Positions 21,852 through 27,378 of a stretch of 27,378 bases of DNA are shown one piece after another (positions within the stretch are counted from its first letter, which is position 1; each line of letters opens with the position of its first letter). The position numbers and the translations under genes were made by a program. Source of the stretch: JAAFIP01 sp043766985 (GTDB lineage Bacteria; Pseudomonadota; Gammaproteobacteria; Burkholderiales; Burkholderiaceae_C); assembly GCA_043766985.1 (NCBI GenBank), contig JAYUHM010000187.1:1-27378 (forward strand). Direction: 5' to 3'. The notes under the pieces were generated by a model. It made no database searches and was not told the origin of the DNA. It was given only the letters and a program-made list of their open reading frames with translations.

Positions 21852-22384
21852 TGCGGTGATTGATTGGGAGTTAGGCATCACCTTATTGAGCATGCGCCGG
21901 GATGGAAGTCATCAGCACAGTACCTTCCAAACCGGCTCAACCAAAATATTGATCCGCCCCTCATTCTTGCTGATTAAGTTCTTACACACGTAAAACGTTA
22001 GCCTTACGGCCATTGATTGTTCTGGGCTAAGGCAATAGGCGCATACTTTTGTATTGGTTCAATTGGGAACTCACTGCTACAGCCCGTGCGGCCTTGAAGG
22101 GCCGCGCGTTACCCACAAGCGCACACCTGCGTGGATAAACCCTAAGCCGCCTCACACACAGAAATGCTGACACTCCCACTTTTTTGGTAGTTTTCGTTAC
22201 CCAAGAAGCCCGCCAAGATACGACCTACATGGACGCAGTTGTGCTACCCCGTCACTACCGCGCACCATGCTTGCACCAATGGGCGCGAGCAATCGCCGCA
22301 ACGTGACCAAGGTGGAGCAGGCATCTTCAAGCGTCAGCCGCGCTGCGACGATAGCTTACCTAACTACGGGTAGACTCAAGCGCC
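21852..22384. other. Gene-poor region between brnT and the phytase-like gene
   Basis: I see no supported gene in this 533-bp stretch. A plus-strand frame at 22267-22659 mostly overlaps the following gene in another frame and is a shadow. The region holds a strong GC hairpin at 22085-22108 and GTTAGGC at 21870-21876, the latter like an integron core site but unpartnered. The promoter of the downstream gene should lie near its right end but is not obvious. Confidence 0.5.
22085..22108. other. Orphan GC-rich hairpin
   Basis: CGTGCGGCC (22085-22093) and GGCCGCGCG (22100-22108) pair over 9 bp, with one G-U wobble, around a six-base loop. There is no T-run on either side and no adjacent gene end. 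It could be part of a small RNA or the remnant of a terminator. Confidence 0.4.
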
Positions 22385-23599
22385 ATGCATTTCACTCAAG
22401 ACTTCTCCCGCCGCTCGCTACTGCACACCCTGTCTGCCACCGCGCTGGCGGCTTCTGGTGTTGCCTGCGCGCAAACCCCGAAATCCGCAGCACCCACAGC
22501 AACGCAAGCCAACAAGGGCGGCCCGCGCCTGCGCTTGATCGGCCACACTACGCTAGGCCACAAGCTGCAGTTCCAAGGCACCACAGTAGGCGGCTTAAGC
22601 GGGCTGGACTACGACAAAGAACGCGGGGTGTACTACGCCATCAGCGACGACCGCTCTGATATCAACCCCGCGCGCTTCTACACCTTGAAGCTCAGCATCA
22701 GCGCTGACAGCCTGGGCACTCCAGAGCTGCTCAAAGTCACCACCTTGCAGGCGCCCAACGGCAAGCCCTACCCCAGCCGCCGCAACGCCTCGCCTGACAA
22801 CCCCGAGGTGCCCGACCCTGAGAGCATTCGCCTGCGCGCTGCGACCAACACTTTGTACTGGAGCAGCGAAGGCGATGCACGGCACGGCCACCCGCCGTTT
22901 ATCCGCGAGATGCGCATGGACGGCAGCTACGCCAGCCAGGTGCCCGTGCCAGCGATGTTTGCTTTTGACAAAACGGGCAAAACCGGTGTGCGCGACAACA
23001 AAGGCTTTGAAGGCCTGAGCTTTACGCCCAGTGGCGACACGCTGTGGGTGGCTATGGAGGCGGCCCTCATTCAGGACGGGCCTTTGCCCGCCGTGGGCGC
23101 AGCGGGTGGGCCGATTCGCCTGACGCAGTTTGCGGCGCACAGCGCGCAGCCGTTTCGCCAGATTGCTTACCTCCCCGATGCTATTCCCTTTGCGCCGCAG
23201 GTCGCGGGCATGTCGCCCCCAGCGGGCCTCACGCCCGATGCGATGGCCGACAGCGGCGTGAGCGAAATCTGGATGGCCTCGGAGACCGGCATGCTGGTGC
23301 TGGAGCGCGCTTGGGCCTACGGCGTGGGCAACTCGGTGCGCCTGTACTGGATAGACACCGAGGATGCCGACGACGTGTTGGGCCTGCCCACGCTGCTTGG
23401 GGCCAAGTTCAAACCCGCAGACAAAGTGCTGCTGCTTGATTTTGCCAAGGCCGGGCTGCCGCGCCTGGACAATACCGAGGGCATGACGCGTGGCCCTACG
23501 CTGGCCAATGGCAATCCCACTATGGTGTTTGTCAGCGACGATAATTTCAACAGCAGCCAGATCACGCAATTCGTAGCGTTTGAGTGGCTGGCGGGCTAG
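22385..23599 (+). CDS. Secreted esterase-like activity of phytase family protein
   Basis: This gene encodes 404 residues. The N-terminus has a twin-arginine-like signal (SRRSLL at 8-13, hydrophobic to about 27) with ACA before Gln30 as a possible cleavage site, so the product is probably periplasmic. The body resembles the phytase-like family (PF13449): GGLSGLDYD near 69-77, YAISDDRSD, the PDPESIRL block, NKGFEGLSFTPSGDTLWVAMEA and NTEGMTRGP near the end. These suggest a beta-propeller with acidic metal sites. The enzymatic activity is not established for most members. It ends 40 bp before proC in the same orientation. No strong ribosome binding site is seen. Confidence 0.85.
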   Translation: MHFTQDFSRRSLLHTLSATALAASGVACAQTPKSAAPTATQANKGGPRLRLIGHTTLGHKLQFQGTTVGGLSGLDYDKERGVYYAISDDRSDINPARFYTLKLSISADSLGTPELLKVTTLQAPNGKPYPSRRNASPDNPEVPDPESIRLRAATNTLYWSSEGDARHGHPPFIREMRMDGSYASQVPVPAMFAFDKTGKTGVRDNKGFEGLSFTPSGDTLWVAMEAALIQDGPLPAVGAAGGPIRLTQFAAHSAQPFRQIAYLPDAIPFAPQVAGMSPPAGLTPDAMADSGVSEIWMASETGMLVLERAWAYGVGNSVRLYWIDTEDADDVLGLPTLLGAKFKPADKVLLLDFAKAGLPRLDNTEGMTRGPTLANGNPTMVFVSDDNFNSSQITQFVAFEWLAG

Positions 23600-23639
23600 G
23601 CTTGGTGCCAAGCCATGTAGCAGGGACGAAGGAACCAAT

Positions 23640-24452
23640 ATGAACGACAAAATAGCATTTATCGGCGGCGGCAATATGGCCAGCGCCATCATCGGTGGGT
23701 TGATCCGCCAGGGCATGCGCCCCATCCAAATCATGGTGGTAGAGCCTTACCCCGAGCAGCACGCCAAGCTCAAGGCCGAGTTTGGCATTGAGGCCTTCAG
23801 CAACCCCAATGCCATGCTGGCCCAAGCCGCGCTGGTGGTGTGGGCCGTCAAGCCGCAAACCTTCAAAGAGGCGGCTTTGCAAACGCGCTTTCACACCAAA
23901 GAGGCGCTGCACTTTAGCGTGGCGGCGGGTATTCGCTCGGACAGCATTGCGCATTGGCTGGGCACCGAGCGTGTGGTGCGCAGCATGCCCAACACGCCAG
24001 CGCTCATTGGAAAAGGCATCACCGCGCTGTACCCGCGCCCGGCGGTTAGCCAGGCCGACCGCCAAGCCGTCGAGCGCCTGATCAGCACCACGGGCGAGTT
24101 TTTGTGGCTGGACAACGAAGCACAGCTTGACGCGGTGACGGCCATTTCAGGCTCTGGCCCGGCCTACGTGTTTTACTTTATCGAAGCCATGACCCGCGCC
24201 GGTATCGACATGGGCCTGCCCTCCGCGCAGGCCGCGCGCTTGGCCAAGGCCACCTTCACGGGGGCGTCAGAGCTGGCCCACAGCTCCGACGACCCGCCAG
24301 AAGTACTGCGCCAGCGCGTCACGTCCAAAGGCGGCACCACCCACGCGGCCATCACGTCCATGCAGCAAGACAACCTGGACACCCTGTTTATGCGCGCCAT
24401 GCACGCGGCGCGCCGCCGGGCCAAAGAGCTGGGCGACGAGTTTGGGGCTTAG
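23640..24452 (+). CDS. proC: Pyrroline-5-carboxylate reductase
   Basis: This gene encodes 270 residues, normal for ProC, which reduces 1-pyrroline-5-carboxylate to proline with NAD(P)H, the last step of proline synthesis. The Rossmann motif IAFIGGGNMASAIIGG is at 5-20. AVKPQ and SGSGPAYVFYFIEA follow, and the P5CR signature (PPEVLRQRVTSKGGTTHAA) lies at about 219-237. The ATG at 23640 is preferred over the in-frame ATG at 23580: AAGGA lies six bases upstream (23629-23633), and the longer form would add an atypical 20-residue extension overlapping the previous gene. Its stop codon overlaps that of the convergent RND gene. Confidence 0.96.
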   Translation: MNDKIAFIGGGNMASAIIGGLIRQGMRPIQIMVVEPYPEQHAKLKAEFGIEAFSNPNAMLAQAALVVWAVKPQTFKEAALQTRFHTKEALHFSVAAGIRSDSIAHWLGTERVVRSMPNTPALIGKGITALYPRPAVSQADRQAVERLISTTGEFLWLDNEAQLDAVTAISGSGPAYVFYFIEAMTRAGIDMGLPSAQAARLAKATFTGASELAHSSDDPPEVLRQRVTSKGGTTHAAITSMQQDNLDTLFMRAMHAARRRAKELGDEFGA

Positions 24453-27378
24453 GCCGCGCGGTTCGCGCGCTCAGCCCGGCTAAACAGCTTGCGCCACAGC
24501 TTGCCGCACAGTGCCGCAAAATCGTCCACAAAGGTGTACACCGAGGGGATAACCAACAGGCTTAAAAAGGTGGAGGTAATCAAACCACCAATCACCGCCA
24601 CCGCCATCGGCGAGCGAAAACTCCCATCGGCAGCGCCCCAACCCAGGGCAATCGGCAGCATGCCTGCACCCATGGCAATGGTGGTCATCACAATCGGGCG
24701 GGCGCGCTTGTGGCAGGCGTCCAGCAGGGCGTCCAGGCGCGACATGGGCGGCGTAGCGGGTTGGCTCTCGGTGGCGTGGCGGCCTCGGCGCGCCTCGATG
24801 GCGTATTCCACCAGCAAAATGGAGTTTTTGGTGGCCACGCCCATCAGCATGATCAGGCCAATGAGCGAGGGCATGGAAAAGCTTTTGTCTGCCACCAGCA
24901 GGCCCACAAACGCACCACCCAAAGACAAAGGCAGTGCTGCCAAAATTGTAGCGGGGTGCAGAAAGTCTTTAAACAGCAGCACCAGCACAATGTAAATACA
25001 CAGCACGCCCGTCAGCATGGCCAAGGCAAAGCTGGCAAACAGCTCGCCCATCACCTCGGCATCGCCGATCTCGACCTGCCTGACCCCGGCCGGCAGGTTG
25101 CGGATCGACGGCAACTCCTTCACCGCCGCGGTCAAGTCGCCCAGGGGCGTGCCTGCCACTTCGATCTCGAAATTGATGTTGCGCGCGCGGTCGTAGCGGT
25201 CGATCACCGCCGGGCCGGCACTGAGCTCAAGTGTCGCCACCTGCCCGATCATCACCGCGCCGACTTCCGGTTTCGAGGAGGCCACGGTCAGTCGTTCGAG
25301 CACGCCCAGCTCCTTGCGCGCACGGGCATCAAGCTTGACCACCACCGGTACCTGGCGCTGCGGCAAGTTAAGTTTCGGCAGCGCCACGTCATAGTCGCCG
25401 ATAGTGGCGATGCGCAGGGCTTCGCCGATGGCTGCGGTGGTCACCCCCAGGTCGGCGGCGCGCGCGAAGTCGGGTCGCACCGACAGTTCCGGGCGGATCA
25501 GCGCGGCCGATGAAGCCACGCTGCCGATGCCCGACAGGGTGCGCAAGTCGCGCTCCACCGCCAGTGCCGCATCTCCCAGCGCCTGCGGGTCGTCACCAGT
25601 CAACACCAGAATGTATTTTTCGCCCGAGCCGCCCAGGCCCACCTTGGTGCGCACTCCGGGCAACTCCGACAGGGCCTCGCGCAACTGCCGTTCGGTCACC
25701 TGCTTGCGCCAGTCGCGCTCCTGGCGCGCGTCCAGCAGCACGGTAAGCGTCGCCTGGCGCACCTCGGCGGCACCCTGCGGCGCGAACGGGTCGCTGCCGG
25801 CGGCACCGCCGCCGATTGTGGTGTAAACGCTTTTCACATACTTGACCGGGGTGATCAGGGCGCGCGCGCGCTCGGCGGACGCGCGCGTTTGCGCCAGGGT
25901 CGAGCCCGGCGGCAGCTCGACATGCACCTGGGTTTGCGACAGGTCGTCAGGCGGAATGAAGCCGGTCGGCAACAGGGGAATCAGGGCCACTGAACCTGCG
26001 AAGAATGCGGCGGAAGCGAACATGGTGATCCAGCGGTGCCTGAGGCACCAGGCCGCCATGCCCATGTAGGCGCGCATCACCCGCCCATCTTTCTCAATCC
26101 GGTCAGATGTGGCCTTGAGCATGTAAGCGGCCATCATCGGGGTGAGCATGCGCGCCACCACCAACGATGCGAATACCGCGAGCGAAGCAGTCCAGCCGAA
26201 TTGCTTGAAGAATTTGCCGGCGATGCCGCTCATGAAGGCCGTCGGCAGGAAGACCGCGACCAAGGTGAAGGTGGTGGCAATCACCGCCAGCCCGATCTCG
26301 TCAGCCGCCTCCATCGCCGCCTGGAATGGTGATTTGCCCATGCGCAAGTGGCGCATGATGTTTTCAACTTCGACAATCGCATCGTCGACCAGGATGCCAA
26401 CCACCAGCGACAGCGCGAGGAGTGTCACCACGTTGAGGGAAAAACCCAGGTAATGCATGCCGATGAAGGCTGGAATCACCGACAGCGGCAGCGCCACAGC
26501 GGAGACAAAAGTGGCGCGCCAGTCACGCAGAAACAAGAACACCACGATCACCGCCAGGATCGCGCCCTCATAGAGCAGCAGCATCGAGCCGTCGAATTCC
26601 TCGGCGACCGGGTTGACGAAATCGAAGGCCTCGGTGATCTTCAGGTCCGGGTCGGCGGCGCGCAATTCGGCCAGCGCGCTGCGCACGCCGGCGCCGACTT
26701 CGACCTCGCTGGCACCGCGGCTGCGCGTGACCTCGAAGCCGACCACCGGCTTGCCATCGAGGAGCGCCAGCGAACGCGGCTCGGCGATGCCGTCGGTCAC
26801 GCTGGCCAGTTGGTCCAGGCGGACACGGCGCCCGCCGTGCAGAGCCAATTCGATGCTCTTCAGCTCTTCAGCCGAACGCACATTGCCCAGCGCGCGCACC
26901 GCCTGTTCGGCGCCGCCGATGTCGACGCGGCCGCCGCCGGCTTCCTGCTGGATCTGCTTCAACTGGCGCGAAATTTCGCCTGCGGTGATGCCGAAAGAGG
27001 CCATGCGCGCCGGATCGAGCGTGATGCCGATCTCGCGCGTAACCCCGCCGACACGATTGACCGCGCCGACGCCGCGCACCAGCAAGAGGCGCTTGGCGAT
27101 GCTGTCATCGACAAACCACGACACGCCTTCTTCGTCAAGGCGGGTCGAGGCCACCGTGTAGGCGAGGATCGGTGCCCCGGCCAAGTCGAGTTTGGTGACA
27201 ATCGGATCGCGCACATCACCCGGCAGGTCCGCGCGCACCCGTGCCACCGCCGAGCGCACATCGTCGAGCGCCTCCTGCACCGCCTTCTCCAGGCGGAATT
27301 CGGCGCTGATGGTGACGCTGCCATCCTGCACCTTGGTGTAGACATGCTTCAAGCCCTGCAGCGTGGCGAGCGAATTCT
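24449..27378 (-). CDS. RND-family efflux permease (HAE1/AcrB type), N-terminus off window
   Basis: 975 residues are visible; the frame stays open to the right edge (NSLATLQGLKHVY precedes the only candidate start, a TTG at 27352), so roughly the first 70-80 residues are missing. It is a proton-driven inner-membrane efflux pump of the tripartite type. Visible features are the periplasmic porter domains, the TM4 relay aspartates in GILVDDAIVEVENI, a second periplasmic half and the TM10 lysine in GVATKNSILLVEYA, ending in VIPSVYTFVDD. It is likely partnered with an adaptor and outer-membrane factor upstream, off window. Codon usage changes sharply between about 25050 and 25170: the C-terminal part uses only TTT for Phe (11 of 11), while the rest uses mainly TTC (about 23 of 27). 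Confidence 0.94.
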   Translation of the reverse strand, partial: NSLATLQGLKHVYTKVQDGSVTISAEFRLEKAVQEALDDVRSAVARVRADLPGDVRDPIVTKLDLAGAPILAYTVASTRLDEEGVSWFVDDSIAKRLLLVRGVGAVNRVGGVTREIGITLDPARMASFGITAGEISRQLKQIQQEAGGGRVDIGGAEQAVRALGNVRSAEELKSIELALHGGRRVRLDQLASVTDGIAEPRSLALLDGKPVVGFEVTRSRGASEVEVGAGVRSALAELRAADPDLKITEAFDFVNPVAEEFDGSMLLLYEGAILAVIVVFLFLRDWRATFVSAVALPLSVIPAFIGMHYLGFSLNVVTLLALSLVVGILVDDAIVEVENIMRHLRMGKSPFQAAMEAADEIGLAVIATTFTLVAVFLPTAFMSGIAGKFFKQFGWTASLAVFASLVVARMLTPMMAAYMLKATSDRIEKDGRVMRAYMGMAAWCLRHRWITMFASAAFFAGSVALIPLLPTGFIPPDDLSQTQVHVELPPGSTLAQTRASAERARALITPVKYVKSVYTTIGGGAAGSDPFAPQGAAEVRQATLTVLLDARQERDWRKQVTERQLREALSELPGVRTKVGLGGSGEKYILVLTGDDPQALGDAALAVERDLRTLSGIGSVASSAALIRPELSVRPDFARAADLGVTTAAIGEALRIATIGDYDVALPKLNLPQRQVPVVVKLDARARKELGVLERLTVASSKPEVGAVMIGQVATLELSAGPAVIDRYDRARNINFEIEVAGTPLGDLTAAVKELPSIRNLPAGVRQVEIGDAEVMGELFASFALAMLTGVLCIYIVLVLLFKDFLHPATILAALPLSLGGAFVGLLVADKSFSMPSLIGLIMLMGVATKNSILLVEYAIEARRGRHATESQPATPPMSRLDALLDACHKRARPIVMTTIAMGAGMLPIALGWGAADGSFRSPMAVAVIGGLITSTFLSLLVIPSVYTFVDDFAALCGKLWRKLFSRAERANRAA

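Noticed and set aside
21870..21876. GTTAGGC near brnT, like an integron attC core, suggesting brnTA as a gene cassette
   Set aside because: I found no RYYYAAC partner at a suitable distance upstream and no matching site at the other end, and no integrase is in the window. GCTTAAC at 21125 is also unpartnered.
22595..23734. 379-codon minus-strand frame opposite the phytase-like gene
   Set aside because: The plus strand has a signal peptide and family motifs. The antisense product has no recognisable domain.
27350..27352. TTG as the start of the RND gene
   Set aside because: The frame is open to the window edge with in-frame RND-like residues before it, and the family's first membrane helix is missing. 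The gene is truncated by the window, not started here.
1..27378. CRISPR arrays, tRNA or rRNA genes, insertion sequences
   Set aside because: I saw no short regularly spaced direct repeats, no cloverleaf or rRNA segments, and no transposase motifs or IS-type terminal repeats. The adhesin repeats are protein-coding.

Overview
The window reads like a betaproteobacterial chromosome, most likely Comamonadaceae (Burkholderiales). The basis is codon style, a short dispersed intergenic repeat of a kind I recall from that family, and a glycerol ABC-transporter locus. This placement is an inference without any database search.

Left third (1-10291, minus strand): one enormous open frame begins at 10291 and runs off the left edge, giving at least 3430 residues. 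It has an ESPR-like N-terminus, an LEPR motif, a DUF4347 domain and then a long series of cadherin-like, VCBS-like and Ig-like beta-sandwich repeats. It is a secreted or surface adhesin-type protein. The many plus-strand open frames opposite it are shadows. A roughly 350-bp AT-rich intergenic region with a long leader and a terminator separates it from the next locus.

Middle (10647-20919): a complete glycerol uptake and catabolism locus. The minus-strand operon reads glpS-glpT-glpP-glpQ-glpU-glpV-glpD: two ABC ATPases, two permeases, a small DUF2160 membrane protein, a substrate-binding lipoprotein and FAD-dependent glycerol-3-phosphate dehydrogenase. A DeoR/GlpR-type regulator and glycerol kinase are transcribed divergently on the plus strand. 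The 157-bp divergent region carries a CRP-like palindrome and several TTCG tracts typical of DeoR-family operators. Together the genes import glycerol by ABC transport (no GlpF channel gene is visible), phosphorylate it and oxidise it to dihydroxyacetone phosphate at the membrane.

Right third (20920-27378): an accessory island with a BrnT/BrnA-type toxin-antitoxin pair flanked by gene-poor DNA. Then come a secreted phytase-like esterase-family protein, proC, and a convergent RND (HAE1-type) efflux permease whose N-terminus lies off the right edge. The RND gene changes abruptly in codon usage near 25050-25170, which suggests a mosaic gene or a chimeric assembly.

Most genes belong to known families. 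I did not find a clearly undescribed system. The most unusual signals are the paired degenerate and canonical ATP sites predicted for GlpS/GlpT, the ESPR without a hydrophobic signal core and the His/Cys pair in the DUF4347 protein, the predicted leaderless brnT promoter, and the composition break in the RND gene.
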